NCBI RefSeq assembly: GCF_000612545.2
Contig: NZ_CP097800.1
Span: 4,588,501-4,652,500, forward strand
DNA length: 64,000 nucleotides
Direction: 5' to 3'
Origin: Streptomyces sp. PCS3-D2
GTDB lineage: Bacteria; Actinomycetota; Actinomycetes; Streptomycetales; Streptomycetaceae
Position numbers and translations under genes: made by a program. The notes under the pieces are model-generated. The model saw nothing but the letters and a program-made list of their open reading frames with translations. It made no database searches and was not told where the DNA came from. Below are positions 54,035 through 63,322 of this stretch, piece after piece. Each line of letters starts with the position of its first letter. Position 1 is the first letter of the stretch.

Positions 54035-57000
54035 ATGTCCCTGCACAGCCAGTCGACGGCCTCCTACCAGGCGCCCGTCACACCCGAGTTCCCCCGGCAC
54101 GTCGTCACCGCGGTCCTCGTGGCCCACGACGGCGCCCGCTGGCTGCCCCGGACGCTCGCCGGCCTCCTCGGCCAGGAACGCCCCGCCCAGAGCCACGTCG
54201 CCGCCGACACCGGCAGCGCCGACGACTCCGCCCGGCTGCTCACCGAGGCCCTCGGCGACGACCGCGTCCTGCACCTCGCCCGCCGCACCGGATTCGGCAC
54301 CGCCGTCGACGAATCCGCCCGCACCGCCGGCACCCTGACCCCCGAGGACCTCCCGTACCTCAAGCGCCCCAGCGGCTGGGACCCGGTCAGCCGCACCTGG
54401 CGCGACGACGCCTACGACCTCCCCGACCTGCCCCACGGCGAACCCGTCCAATGGCTCTGGCTCCTCCACGACGACAGCGCCCCCGAACCCGACGCCCTCG
54501 CCGAACTGCTCCGCGTCGCCGACGAGAACCCCGACGCAGCGATCATCGGCCCCAAGCTCCGCGGCTGGTACGACAACAAGCAGCTCCTCGAAGCCGGCGT
54601 CACCATCGCCCGCAGCGGCCGCCGCTGGACCGGGCTCGACCGCCGCGAACAGGACCAGGGCCAGCACGACCAGGTCCGCCCCGTCCTGTCCGTGTCCACC
54701 GCCGGCATGCTCGTGCGCCGCGACGTCTACGAAGAGCTCGGCGGCTTCGACCGGCGCCTGCCCCTCATGCGCGACGACGTCGACCTGTGCTGGCGCGCCC
54801 AGAGCGCCGGCCACACCGTCCTGGTCGCCCCGGACGCCGTCCTGCGCCACGCCGAGGCCTCCGCCCGCGAACGCCGCACCGTCGACTGCGCCGGCCGCAC
54901 CACCGCCAGCCCGCACCGCGTCGACAAGGCCGGCGCCGTCTACACGATCCTCGCCAACAGCTCCGGCCGCGCCCTGCCCTACGTCCTGCTGCGCGTCCTG
55001 TTCGGCACCGTGCTGCGCACCCTCGCCTACCTCGTCGGCAAGGCCCCCGGCCAGGCCGTCGACGAGATCACCGGCCTCCTCGGCACACTGCTGCGCCCCG
55101 GCCGCCTCCTCGCCGCCCGCAGGGCCCGCCGCCGCCCCGCCGTCCCCGCCTCCGAACTGCGCCGGCTGTTCCCCCCGCCGGGAGCCTCCCTGCGGGCCAA
55201 CGCCGACCAGCTCGCCGGCTACTTCGGCGGCGACCGCCACACCACCGCCGCCCCCGCCGGCCGGCACGGTGGCGGCAGCATCCTGAACGCGCCCGGCGAG
55301 GACGGCCCCTACGAGGAGACCGAGCGCTTCGCGCGCCTCAAGCGGATCGCCCGCAACCCGGCGCCCCTCCTCTTCGGACTCCTCCTCCTGGTCTCCCTCG
55401 CCGCCTGCCGCGCCCTGATCGGCGGAGGATCCCTCATGGGCGGCGCCCTGCTGCCCGCCCCCGCCGGCGGCCTGGACCTGTGGAGCATCCACACCGACGG
55501 CTGGCACCCCGTGGGCACCGGCTCCACCGCCGCCGCCCCGCCCTACCTGGCCGTCCTCGGCGCCCTCTCCACCCTGCTCCTCGGCTCCACCCAGGCCGCC
55601 CTGACCCTCCTGCTCGTCGGCTCCGTCCCGCTGGCCGGCCTCACCGCCTACTTCGCCTCCCGGCCGCTCGTCGAGTCCCGGCTGCTGCGCGCCTGGGCCG
55701 CCACCGCCTACGCCTTCCTCCCCGCCGTCACCGGCGCCCTCGCCGGCGGCCGCCTCGGCACCGCCGTCCTCGCCCTCGTGCTCCCCCTCATCGCCCGCTC
55801 CGCGATCGCCGCCTTCGGCCTCGGCGAGCCGGCGGCCACCGCCGAACAGCGGGGCGGCTGGCGCGCGGTGTGGACCTACACACTCCTGCTGACCCTCGCC
55901 ACCGCCTTCACCCCGGCCGTCTGGCCGCTCGCCGTCCTCCTCGGCGCCGCCGCGCTCGTCCTGCGCCGCGCGCAGTGGAAGACGTACGGTCTGCGGCTGC
56001 TCGCCACCCTCACCGTCCCCCTCGTCGTCCTCGCCCCCTGGTCGCTCGGCCTGCTCACCCACCCGGGCCGCCTCCTCCAGGAGGCCGGACTGCCCTACGG
56101 AGCCGGCTCCGCGGGCGCGCTGGACCTGCTCGGCATCAGCCCCGGCGGTCCCGGCACCGGCGCGCGCCTGATCCTCGCCGGCATCGTCCTGGCCGCCCTG
56201 GCCGCCCTGCTCCGCGCCGACCGGCAGTTCGCCGTCCGCACCGCCTGGGCCACCGCCCTGGCCGCCCTCCTCCTTGCGGTCCTCGCCAACCGGACCGCCT
56301 GGGCCGGACCGGCCACCCTCGTGTACGGGGCCGCCCTCCTCGCTGCCGCCATGGTCGGCGCGGACGGCGCCAAGGACCGCGTCGCCGCCCGCAACTTCGG
56401 CTGGCGCCAGCCACTGGCCGCGCTGATCGCCCTCGCCGCCGCCGCGGGCCCGCTGATCGCCGCGGCCACCTGGACGCTCGCCGGCGCCGACGGCCCGCTC
56501 CAGCGGCGCGACCCGGTGCAGGTACCGGCCTTCGTCGCCGACGCCGGCGACGACGACAACCAGACCCGCACCCTGCTCCTCGACCTCGACGGCCCCGCCA
56601 AGGTCTCCTACAGCCTCGTCCGCGGCCCGGGCGGCCGCCTCGGCGACGCCGAGATCGCCGCCCGGACCGGCGACGACCCCCGGCTCGACAAGGTCGTCTC
56701 CAACCTCGTCGCAGGCTCCGGCGCCGACCAGTCCAGCCAGCTCAGCGCCTATGCCATCCGCTTCGTGATGTTCCGCCCCGGCGGTCCCGAGGAGATCCGC
56801 CGGGTCCTCGACGCCACCCCGGGCCTGAGCCGCCGCCACCAGCAGGACGGCACCGCCCTGTGGGGCGTCGAGCCCTGGCTGCCGCGCGCCGTCATCGTCT
56901 CCGCCCAGCCGGGCGAGGCCCCGATTCCGGTCGCCGCGGGCCCCGTCGAGGTTCACGGCAAGATCCCCGCGGGCGAGGCGGGCCGCGTCCTGCGCATCGC

Positions 57001-57667
57001 CGACCGGGCCGACGGCGGCTGGCAGGCCACCCTCGACGGCAAGCCGCTCACGTCGAAGACCCTCGACGGCTGGGCCCAGGGCTTCGAGCTCCCCGCCGGC
57101 GGAGGCAGCCTCGACCTCGTCCACGAGACGTCCCTGCTGCGGACCGCCTGGAACTGGACCCAGGGCCTGCTCGCCCTGGTCCTGCTGGTCATGGCCCTGC
57201 CCGGCCGACGGGCCGAGCTCGACGACGACCTGCCCGAGGAGGAGGTCGCGACCGCCTCGGGGCCCGGCCCCGGCGAAGCCTCGGAGGGCCGCCGCGCCCG
57301 CAGGCTCCGCGCCGAGGCCGAGGCGGACACCGCCCCCGGACCGGTGGAGACCGCGGCCGCCGCCGACCCCTACGCCCAGATTCCCGCGCAGTCGGCGTAC
57401 GGCGAGGACTCCTATGCCTATCAGGCCTACGGCGACCCGAGCGGCTACGCGTACGAGCCCCAGCAGCCCCAGCAGCCCCAGGAGCAGTACCCGTACGAGC
57501 AGTACCCCGGGTACGACCAGCAGCAGGACGGCGCCGCCTACGAGACCCCCTACCCGCAGCACCACCCACAGCAGTACCCCTACCCGTACGAGCCCCACGA
57601 GCAGTACCCACCGCACGACGTCCACGCACAGCACGACCCGCGTCCCGACGGGAGCCCCCAGCAGTGA
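54035..57667 (+). CDS. Large multispanning membrane glycosyltransferase (GT2 domain, 1210 aa)
   Basis: The protein has an N-terminal GT2 domain (about 20-280; VTAVLVAHDGARWLPRTLAGLL, WLWLLHDDSAPEPDALAEL with the DDS metal motif, SVSTAGMLVRRDVYEELGGFD, RDDVDLCWRAQSAGH), followed by a membrane part with roughly twelve to fourteen helices (about 305-340 and 445-830), a soluble domain (about 830-1040), a last helix (about 1045-1065) and a tail of about 100 residues rich in Tyr, Gln and Pro. It likely transfers or exports an envelope sugar. The stop overlaps the next gene (GTGA), so the two proteins are probably partners. Related proteins sit next to whiB2 in other Actinobacteria. Confidence 0.87.
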   Translation: MSLHSQSTASYQAPVTPEFPRHVVTAVLVAHDGARWLPRTLAGLLGQERPAQSHVAADTGSADDSARLLTEALGDDRVLHLARRTGFGTAVDESARTAGTLTPEDLPYLKRPSGWDPVSRTWRDDAYDLPDLPHGEPVQWLWLLHDDSAPEPDALAELLRVADENPDAAIIGPKLRGWYDNKQLLEAGVTIARSGRRWTGLDRREQDQGQHDQVRPVLSVSTAGMLVRRDVYEELGGFDRRLPLMRDDVDLCWRAQSAGHTVLVAPDAVLRHAEASARERRTVDCAGRTTASPHRVDKAGAVYTILANSSGRALPYVLLRVLFGTVLRTLAYLVGKAPGQAVDEITGLLGTLLRPGRLLAARRARRRPAVPASELRRLFPPPGASLRANADQLAGYFGGDRHTTAAPAGRHGGGSILNAPGEDGPYEETERFARLKRIARNPAPLLFGLLLLVSLAACRALIGGGSLMGGALLPAPAGGLDLWSIHTDGWHPVGTGSTAAAPPYLAVLGALSTLLLGSTQAALTLLLVGSVPLAGLTAYFASRPLVESRLLRAWAATAYAFLPAVTGALAGGRLGTAVLALVLPLIARSAIAAFGLGEPAATAEQRGGWRAVWTYTLLLTLATAFTPAVWPLAVLLGAAALVLRRAQWKTYGLRLLATLTVPLVVLAPWSLGLLTHPGRLLQEAGLPYGAGSAGALDLLGISPGGPGTGARLILAGIVLAALAALLRADRQFAVRTAWATALAALLLAVLANRTAWAGPATLVYGAALLAAAMVGADGAKDRVAARNFGWRQPLAALIALAAAAGPLIAAATWTLAGADGPLQRRDPVQVPAFVADAGDDDNQTRTLLLDLDGPAKVSYSLVRGPGGRLGDAEIAARTGDDPRLDKVVSNLVAGSGADQSSQLSAYAIRFVMFRPGGPEEIRRVLDATPGLSRRHQQDGTALWGVEPWLPRAVIVSAQPGEAPIPVAAGPVEVHGKIPAGEAGRVLRIADRADGGWQATLDGKPLTSKTLDGWAQGFELPAGGGSLDLVHETSLLRTAWNWTQGLLALVLLVMALPGRRAELDDDLPEEEVATASGPGPGEASEGRRARRLRAEAEADTAPGPVETAAAADPYAQIPAQSAYGEDSYAYQAYGDPSGYAYEPQQPQQPQEQYPYEQYPGYDQQQDGAAYETPYPQHHPQQYPYPYEPHEQYPPHDVHAQHDPRPDGSPQQ

Positions 57668-59148
57668 AGCAGCGCGCACCCCTGACGCTGGCGGCCGTGG
57701 TCGCGGCACTGGCCGCCCTCACCGGCGCGGCCGCCCTCACCGCGCCCGCCCCCGCGGGCGGGGCCCCCGACGCCAAGGCGGCGGCCTCGGCCCGGATGCC
57801 GGTCGAGCGATCCCTCCTGGTGTGCCCGGGGCCCAGCTCCTCGGACATCGCCGAGACCACGTACACCTCCTTCACGCCGGGTTCCCCCGCCGGCCAGGGC
57901 AAGGGCTCGGCCCGGCTGCTCGGCGCGACCAAGGACGCCAAACCCGTCCTGGAACCCAAAGAACCCGGCAAGCCGGTCGGCGCCACGGCCAGTGGTGCCG
58001 ACGCCCCCGCACTCACCGGCAGCGCCGACGGGGTCCTCGCCCCCGGCTGGACGGCCCAGCTGACCACCAGGATCTCGGTCGGCCGGGCCCGGGGCCTGCT
58101 CGGCGTCGGCTGCACGGAGCCCGGCACCGACTTCTGGTTCCCCGGGGTCAGCACCGCCAAGGGGCGCGAGGACTACGTCCACCTCACCAACCCCGACGAC
58201 GCGGCCGCCGTCGTCGACATCGCGCTCTTCGGCCCCGACGGCGCGGCCAAGACCGACGCGGGCGCCGGCGAGAACATCCGCGTCGACCCGAAGTCCACCA
58301 AGACCGTCCTGCTCTCCTCCCTCCTCCCGGCCACCCAGCTCGCCGACGCCACCGCCCACGTGACGACCCGGGCCGGTCGGGTGGGCGCCTCCGTGCAGGT
58401 CTCCGAGGAGAGCGTCGGCGCCGACTGGCTGCCCGCCTCCACCGACCCGGCGGGCTCGCTGGTGCTGCCCGGCATCCCGGCGGACGCCGCCTCCGTACGG
58501 CTGGTCGCCTTCGTGCCCGGCGAGGAGGACGCGGACCTGAAGCTGCGCCTGGCCGGACCGGGCGGCGCCATCAGCCCGGCGGGCAGTGAGCAGCTGCACG
58601 TCAAGGCGGGCATGACGGCGGTCATGGACCTCAAGGACCTGACCCGGGGCGAGCCGGGCTCGCTGCTGCTGGCCCCGGCGGACGCCAAGAAGACCACACC
58701 GCTGGTCGCCGCGGTCCGAGTGGTCCGCGGCAGCGGCGCCAAGCAGGAGCTCGGCTTCATCCCGGCCACCGGGCCGGTCGGCGATCGGGCCACCGTGGCC
58801 GACAACCGGCCCGAGGAGAACACCACCCTGCTGTCGCTGACCGCGCCGGGCGCTGATGCGAAGGTCAGGGTGACGGCGTCCCCGGGCACCGCAGGAGGCG
58901 AGCCCGCCTCCCAGGAGGTCACGGTCAAGGCGGGCACCACCCAGACGCTGACCCTGGCCCCCGCGGGCGGAAAGGGCTCCTACGCCCTCACCGTCGAAAC
59001 CCTCTCGGGCGGCCCGGTCCACGCGGCCCGCACCCTTTCCCTCCCGAACGACGGCATCGCGATGTTCACCGTCCAGGCCCTCTCCGACGACCACTCCACG
59101 GTGTCGGTCCCCGAGGCCGAGCAGGACCTCTCCGTCCTGACCAGGTGA
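57664..59148 (+). CDS. Secreted DUF5719-family protein
   Basis: The 494-residue protein has a signal peptide or N-terminal anchor (about 1-32, Ala-rich) and a series of beta-sandwich repeats without transmembrane helix at the C-terminus. Pairs such as LLVCPGPSSSD and GLLGVGCTEPGTDFWFPG match the DUF5719 family of Actinobacteria, of unknown role. The GTG at 57664 overlaps the glycosyltransferase stop, indicating translational coupling, so I infer an extracytoplasmic partner of that enzyme. Confidence 0.82.
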   Translation: MKQRAPLTLAAVVAALAALTGAAALTAPAPAGGAPDAKAAASARMPVERSLLVCPGPSSSDIAETTYTSFTPGSPAGQGKGSARLLGATKDAKPVLEPKEPGKPVGATASGADAPALTGSADGVLAPGWTAQLTTRISVGRARGLLGVGCTEPGTDFWFPGVSTAKGREDYVHLTNPDDAAAVVDIALFGPDGAAKTDAGAGENIRVDPKSTKTVLLSSLLPATQLADATAHVTTRAGRVGASVQVSEESVGADWLPASTDPAGSLVLPGIPADAASVRLVAFVPGEEDADLKLRLAGPGGAISPAGSEQLHVKAGMTAVMDLKDLTRGEPGSLLLAPADAKKTTPLVAAVRVVRGSGAKQELGFIPATGPVGDRATVADNRPEENTTLLSLTAPGADAKVRVTASPGTAGGEPASQEVTVKAGTTQTLTLAPAGGKGSYALTVETLSGGPVHAARTLSLPNDGIAMFTVQALSDDHSTVSVPEAEQDLSVLTR

Positions 59149-59174
59149 CGGGCCGGGACCCCGCCGCGGCCGGA

Positions 59175-59654
59175 TCAGTCCTGGCCGTAGCGGGGGTCCA
59201 CCGTCTCCGGAGTGAGTCCGAGCAGCTCCGCCACCTGCTCCACCACGATCTCGTGCACCAGCAGCGCCTTCTCGTCGCGCGTCTTCGTACGGATCTCCAC
59301 CGGCCGCCGGAAGACCATGATCCGGGCCGGCCGTCCCGGCCGGGACTCCGACACCGCACCGAGCGGCACCGCCTCGTCGTTCCAGCCGCCGTCGGCACCG
59401 CCCGGAGGCCCCGGCACGTCGCCGACCAGGAACTCCACCTCGGACAGCTGCGGCCAGCGCCGCTCCAGCCGCTCCACGGAGTCCCGCACGAGATCCCCGA
59501 ACAGCTCCGCCCGGCTCGCCGCCAGGGGTACCTGGGGAGGAGCCAGCGGACCGCGCATCCCGCGCCCGTGCCGGTCCCGCCGACGCGTTCTGGGCTCGAC
59601 GGGGACCCCCGCGGGAGGCTCGGCGGGGCAGGGGGGAAGAGGCGTGTCCGTCAC
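59175..59654 (-). CDS. Metallopeptidase-family protein (zincin-like, PF06262 type) with altered HExxH
   Basis: This 159-residue soluble protein matches the small zincin-like family by layout: SRAELFGDLVRDSVERLERRWPQLSEVEFLVGDVP, RIMVFRRPVEIRTKTRDEKALLVHEIVVEQVAELLGLTPE. The motif that should read HExxH is H134-E135-I-V-V, so the second His is Val and the usual zinc site is incomplete. I used the GTG at 59654. It is convergent with the DUF5719 gene and divergent from the DUF3499 gene, the same local order as in mycobacteria near whiB2. Confidence 0.78.
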   Translation of the reverse strand: MTDTPLPPCPAEPPAGVPVEPRTRRRDRHGRGMRGPLAPPQVPLAASRAELFGDLVRDSVERLERRWPQLSEVEFLVGDVPGPPGGADGGWNDEAVPLGAVSESRPGRPARIMVFRRPVEIRTKTRDEKALLVHEIVVEQVAELLGLTPETVDPRYGQD

Positions 59655-59744
59655 CCCCGCAGGGTAGCTCCGAGCACGACACGGGGGAGTGAGCAGCGGT
59701 GGAGTCGTCGCGGCCCGGTCAAGAGTGCGGTACCGTCCAACGTC

Positions 59745-60128
59745 GTGAGCCTTGTACGTCGCTGTTCGCGCACCGCGTGCGGCCGCCCTGCCGTCGCGAC
59801 ACTGACGTACGTCTACGCCGATTCGACCGCAGTTCTCGGCCCGCTCGCCACATACGCCGAACCCCACTGCTACGACCTGTGCGCCGAGCACTCGGAGCGC
59901 CTGACGGCCCCGCGGGGCTGGGAGGTCGTCCGTCTGTCCGACGGGTCCGGTCCGTCGCGCCCCAGCGGCGACGACCTCGAAGCCCTGGCCAACGCCGTTC
60001 GCGAAGCCGCGCGCCCGCCGGCCCGTCCGGCCGGTCCCGGCGGATCCGGCACGTCCGGCAGGGGCGGCCAGAGCACCGGCGAGACCCGCCGCGGACACCT
60101 GCGCGTCCTCAGATCGCCGGATTCCTGA
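59745..60128 (+). CDS. DUF3499 family protein
   Basis: This 127-residue protein begins VSLVRRCSRTACGRPAVATL and has Cys and His residues (C7, C12, then HCYDLCAEHSERLT) that look like a small zinc site, typical of DUF3499, a conserved actinobacterial family of unknown role. The GTG at 59745 fits the family start. No ribosome binding site precedes it, and TACCGT lies 8 nt upstream, so the transcript may be leaderless. It precedes manB by 78 bp. Confidence 0.82.
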   Translation: MSLVRRCSRTACGRPAVATLTYVYADSTAVLGPLATYAEPHCYDLCAEHSERLTAPRGWEVVRLSDGSGPSRPSGDDLEALANAVREAARPPARPAGPGGSGTSGRGGQSTGETRRGHLRVLRSPDS

Positions 60129-60206
60129 CGCTCGGGCCATCTGCGGAACAGCTGTGGGTTCAAGGTAGGTTTTGCCGAACCGCACAGAACCTCAGGAGGG
60201 CAGGCA

Positions 60207-61577
60207 GTGGCCGCAGATCTTTCGAACATCGTCAAGGCGTATGACGTGCGTGGCGTTGTGCCGGACGAGTGGGACGAGTCGCTGGCGGAGCTGTTTGGTG
60301 GTGCTTTCGTCGAGGTCGTGGGTGGGTCGGCGATCGTGGTGGGGCATGACATGCGTCCGTCGTCGCCGGGGTTGTCGGCGGCGTTTGCGCGGGGTGCTGC
60401 GGCGCGTGGTGTGGATGTGACGTTGATCGGTTTGTGTTCGACGGATCAGTTGTATTACGCGTCGGGTGCGATGGGTCTGCCGGGTGCGATGTTCACGGCG
60501 TCGCATAATCCGGCGCGGTACAACGGGATCAAGATGTGTCGTGCGGGTGCGGCGCCGGTGGGTCGGGACACGGGGTTGTCGCAGATCCGGGTGTTGGTGG
60601 AGGGGTGGCTGGACGGGGGTGTTCCGGAGGTTCCGGCGGGGACGGTGCCGGGGGCGGTGACGGAGCGGGACTCCTTGAAGGGGTATGCGGAGCATCTGCG
60701 GTCTTTGGTGGATCTGGCGTCGATCCGTCCGTTGAAGGTGGTTGTGGACGCGGGCAACGGCATGGGCGGTCACACCGTCCCGACGGTGTTCGAGGGTCTG
60801 CCGCTGGAGGTGACGGAGATGTACTTCGAGCTGGACGGGACGTTCCCGAACCATGAGGCGAATCCGTTGGATCCGAAGAACATCGTGGATCTGCAGGCGC
60901 GGGTGTTGGCGGAGGGTGCGGATCTGGGGATCGCCTTCGACGGGGACGCGGACCGTTGTTTCATCGTGGACGAGCGTGGTGTGGGGGTGTCGCCGTCGGC
61001 GATCACGGCTCTGGTGGCGTCGCGTGAGCTGGCGCGTCACGGTGGGTCGGGCACGGTGATCCACAATCTGATCACGTCGTGGTCGGTGCCGGAGGTGGTG
61101 CGGGAGTGCGGTGGGACGCCGGTGCGTACTCGGGTGGGTCATTCCTTCATCAAGGAGGAGATGGCGAGGACGGGTGCGATCTTCGGTGGTGAGCATTCGG
61201 CGCACTACTACTTCAAGGACTTCTGGAACGCGGATACGGGGATGCTGGCGGCGTTGCATGTGTTGGCGGCTCTGGGGGGTCAGGACGGTCCGTTGTCGGA
61301 GTTGGTGGCGTCGTATGACCGGTATGAGGGGTCGGGGGAGATCAATTCGACGGTGGCGGACCAGGCGGGCCGGTTGGTGGCGGTGCGGGAGGCGTTCGCG
61401 GGTCGTGAGGGTGTGGAGCTGGATGAGTTGGACGGTTTGACGGTGACGGGTGCGGGGTGGTGGTTCAACGTGCGTGCTTCGAACACGGAGCCGTTGCTGC
61501 GGTTGAACGTTGAGGCTCGTGACGTGGACACGCTGTCCCGGGTCCGGGACGAGGCCCTGGCCCTGATCCGGGCCTGA
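60207..61577 (+). CDS. manB: Phosphomannomutase/phosphoglucomutase with atypical codon usage
   Basis: This 456-residue enzyme interconverts mannose-6- and mannose-1-phosphate (often also glucose phosphates). The phosphorylated Ser is residue 99 in TASHNPARYNG, the Mg loop is AFDGDADRCF, the sugar-binding motif is GGEHSAHYYFKDF and the phosphate-binding loop is RASNTEPLLRLN. AGGAGGG is 5-7 nt before the GTG at 60207. Codon use differs sharply from all neighbours from about 60240 to 61520: GGT, CGT, GTT and TTG are frequent and third positions favour G and T over C, returning to the usual C-rich pattern in the last twenty codons. This suggests gene conversion or transfer. It works with manA and manC. 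Confidence 0.95.
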   Translation: MAADLSNIVKAYDVRGVVPDEWDESLAELFGGAFVEVVGGSAIVVGHDMRPSSPGLSAAFARGAAARGVDVTLIGLCSTDQLYYASGAMGLPGAMFTASHNPARYNGIKMCRAGAAPVGRDTGLSQIRVLVEGWLDGGVPEVPAGTVPGAVTERDSLKGYAEHLRSLVDLASIRPLKVVVDAGNGMGGHTVPTVFEGLPLEVTEMYFELDGTFPNHEANPLDPKNIVDLQARVLAEGADLGIAFDGDADRCFIVDERGVGVSPSAITALVASRELARHGGSGTVIHNLITSWSVPEVVRECGGTPVRTRVGHSFIKEEMARTGAIFGGEHSAHYYFKDFWNADTGMLAALHVLAALGGQDGPLSELVASYDRYEGSGEINSTVADQAGRLVAVREAFAGREGVELDELDGLTVTGAGWWFNVRASNTEPLLRLNVEARDVDTLSRVRDEALALIRA

Positions 61578-61582
61578 CCCCC

Positions 61583-61616
61583 GGCCCGGGGGCCCTGCCG
61601 GGGGCCGGGCCCTTTC
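61583..61616 (+). terminator. GC-rich hairpin after manB
   Basis: GGCCCGG (61583-61589) pairs with CCGGGCC (61605-61611), followed by CTTTCC. The whole 296-bp gap to the next gene (61578-61873) is extremely GC-rich with several further CCCCGGGG-type self-complementary stretches and holds no gene. Confidence 0.6.
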
Positions 61617-61873
61617 CGACCCCCGGGCCCCCGGGCCCCCGCGCCCTCCGACCCGGGCCGGACCCCCGGCCCCGCCCTGAGTCCCTCCCCACCCCGGCCG
61701 GGCGGGCCCCGGGGCGCGGATCCGGCGGAGCGGAGATCCGCAACACCCGCCCCAGCGGTCCCGGCGCCCCCGCGCAGCCGGCCTCCCACCCCCGCCCGCC
61801 CCAAGCCGCACCGGCGGAGCCCCAGCGGTACGCTGACCACGCCCCACCCGCATCCCCGAAGGGAACCCACCCC

Positions 61874-62056
61874 ATGCCGCTCGAAGCCGGCCTCCTGCAG
61901 ATCCTGGCCTGCCCCGCCTGCCACGCGCCCCTCGAGGACAAGACGGCCGACGAGACCCCCGAGCTGCTCTGCACGGGCCAGGACTGCGGTCTCGCCTACC
62001 CGGTCCGCGACGGCATCCCGGTCCTCCTCGTGGACGAGGCCCGCCGACCCGCCTGA
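61874..62056 (+). CDS. Trm112-like zinc-ribbon protein
   Basis: This 60-residue protein has the Trm112/UPF0434 pattern: ILACPACHAPLE with CxxC, then ELLCTGQDCGLAYPVRDGIPVLLVDEAR with the second Cys pair. Bacterial members are small zinc-binding proteins; eukaryotic Trm112 activates methyltransferases. GAAGGGA precedes the ATG. It lies between manB and the SIS-domain gene, as its relative does in other Actinobacteria. Confidence 0.88.
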   Translation: MPLEAGLLQILACPACHAPLEDKTADETPELLCTGQDCGLAYPVRDGIPVLLVDEARRPA

Positions 62057-62149
62057 CCGGCACCACCGCACCATCCGCAGATCACCGCACGACACCCGCA
62101 CCGCAACACGCGCAGACAGGTTCCCGTCACCCAACAGCCGGAGGCCGCC

Positions 62150-63283
62150 ATGCTCGACGAGTCGCTCCTCGACGCACCGGACGATCTCGCCCGCGTCGAC
62201 CGACGGGGCCTGCTCCGCGGCGCGGCCGAGGCCGGGGCCAGGGTCCGTACGGCGGCCCGGCACGCGAGCGAGGCGGGCATCGCCACCCTGCGCCCCGACG
62301 GCCGACCGCGCGCGGTCCTGATCGCCGGGCCCGGCACCGCCGCCACCGGGGTCGCCGACCTGCTCGGAGCCCTCGCCGGCGCCTCCGCGCCGGTGATCCG
62401 CCTCGACCCCACCGGGGTCGCCCACGCCGCCGGGGCACTGCGCTGGTCCCTGCCCGGCTGGGCCGGGTCCGTCGACCTGCTGCTGGTGACCACCACCGAC
62501 GGCACCGAGCCCGGGCTCGCCCTGCTCGCCGAGCAGGCCTACCGGCGCGGCTGCACCGTCGTCGCCGTCGCCCCCGAACGCTCACCGCTGAGCGAGGCGG
62601 TGGACGGCGCGCACGGCCTCCTCGTACCGATGGCCAAGGCCCCGTACCAGGAGTTCGACGAGTCCGCAGCCGCGGGCCCGGGCGCCCTGTGGGCCCTGCT
62701 GACACCCCTGCTGCTGCTCCTCGACAAGGTCGGCCTGATCACCGCGGCCCCCGACACCCTCCAGCTCGTCGCCGACCGGCTCGACCGGACGGCCGAACGC
62801 TGCGGGCCCGCCATCGCCACCTACTCCAACCCGGCCAAGACCCTCGCCGCCGAGCTCGCGGACTCGCTGCCGCTCATCTGGACCGAGGGAACCGGCGCCG
62901 GCCCCGCCGGCCGCCGCTTCGCCGCCACCCTCGCCGAGCTCGCCGGCCGCCCCGCGCTGGCCGCCGCGCTCCCCGAGGCACTGCCCGCCCACGGTGTCCT
63001 GCTCGCCGGCGACTTCGCCGCAGGTGCCGACCCCGACGACTTCTTCCGGGACCGGGTCGAAGAGCCCCAGGCCCTTCGCGCCCGTGTCGTTCTGCTGCGG
63101 GACCGGCCGGCCGGCGGCCTCACCGCCGCCCCCGCCGCACGCGAGCTCGCCCTCAGCCACGACACGGCGATCAGCGAGCTCGAACCGGAGGAAGGCGCCG
63201 AGCTGGAGCAGCTCGCCGAGCTGCTCGCCGTCACGGACTTCGCCACCGCCTACCTGGCGCTGGCGTCCGGGGGACACGGCTGA
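62150..63283 (+). CDS. SIS-domain phosphosugar isomerase-like protein
   Basis: The 377-residue protein has an N-terminal SIS half (about 55-200; VLIAGPGTAATGVADLLGAL, VDLLLVTTTDGTEPGLALLAEQA) and a C-terminal half like bacterial bifunctional phosphoglucose/phosphomannose isomerases (about 215-375; LPLIWTEGTGAGPAGRRFAATLAEL, DDFFRDRVEEPQALRARVVLLRD). Several Ser/Thr usually contacting the phosphate are changed, so activity is uncertain. Between manB and manA it could be a regulator or isomerase of mannose-6-phosphate. Confidence 0.8.
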   Translation: MLDESLLDAPDDLARVDRRGLLRGAAEAGARVRTAARHASEAGIATLRPDGRPRAVLIAGPGTAATGVADLLGALAGASAPVIRLDPTGVAHAAGALRWSLPGWAGSVDLLLVTTTDGTEPGLALLAEQAYRRGCTVVAVAPERSPLSEAVDGAHGLLVPMAKAPYQEFDESAAAGPGALWALLTPLLLLLDKVGLITAAPDTLQLVADRLDRTAERCGPAIATYSNPAKTLAAELADSLPLIWTEGTGAGPAGRRFAATLAELAGRPALAAALPEALPAHGVLLAGDFAAGADPDDFFRDRVEEPQALRARVVLLRDRPAGGLTAAPAARELALSHDTAISELEPEEGAELEQLAELLAVTDFATAYLALASGGHG

Positions 63284-63322
63284 CAACCGCGCACGTGCCC
63301 GGATCTCTCCAGGAAGACGACG

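Noticed and set aside
53960-57709. 1249-codon antisense frame opposite the large glycosyltransferase
   Set aside because: Gly/Ala/Glu-rich low-complexity translation with no domain, opposite a gene with clear motifs.
60207-61577. Mobile element or genomic island around manB
   Set aside because: The codon anomaly is confined to the gene; no integrase, transposase, direct repeats or tRNA junction is visible.
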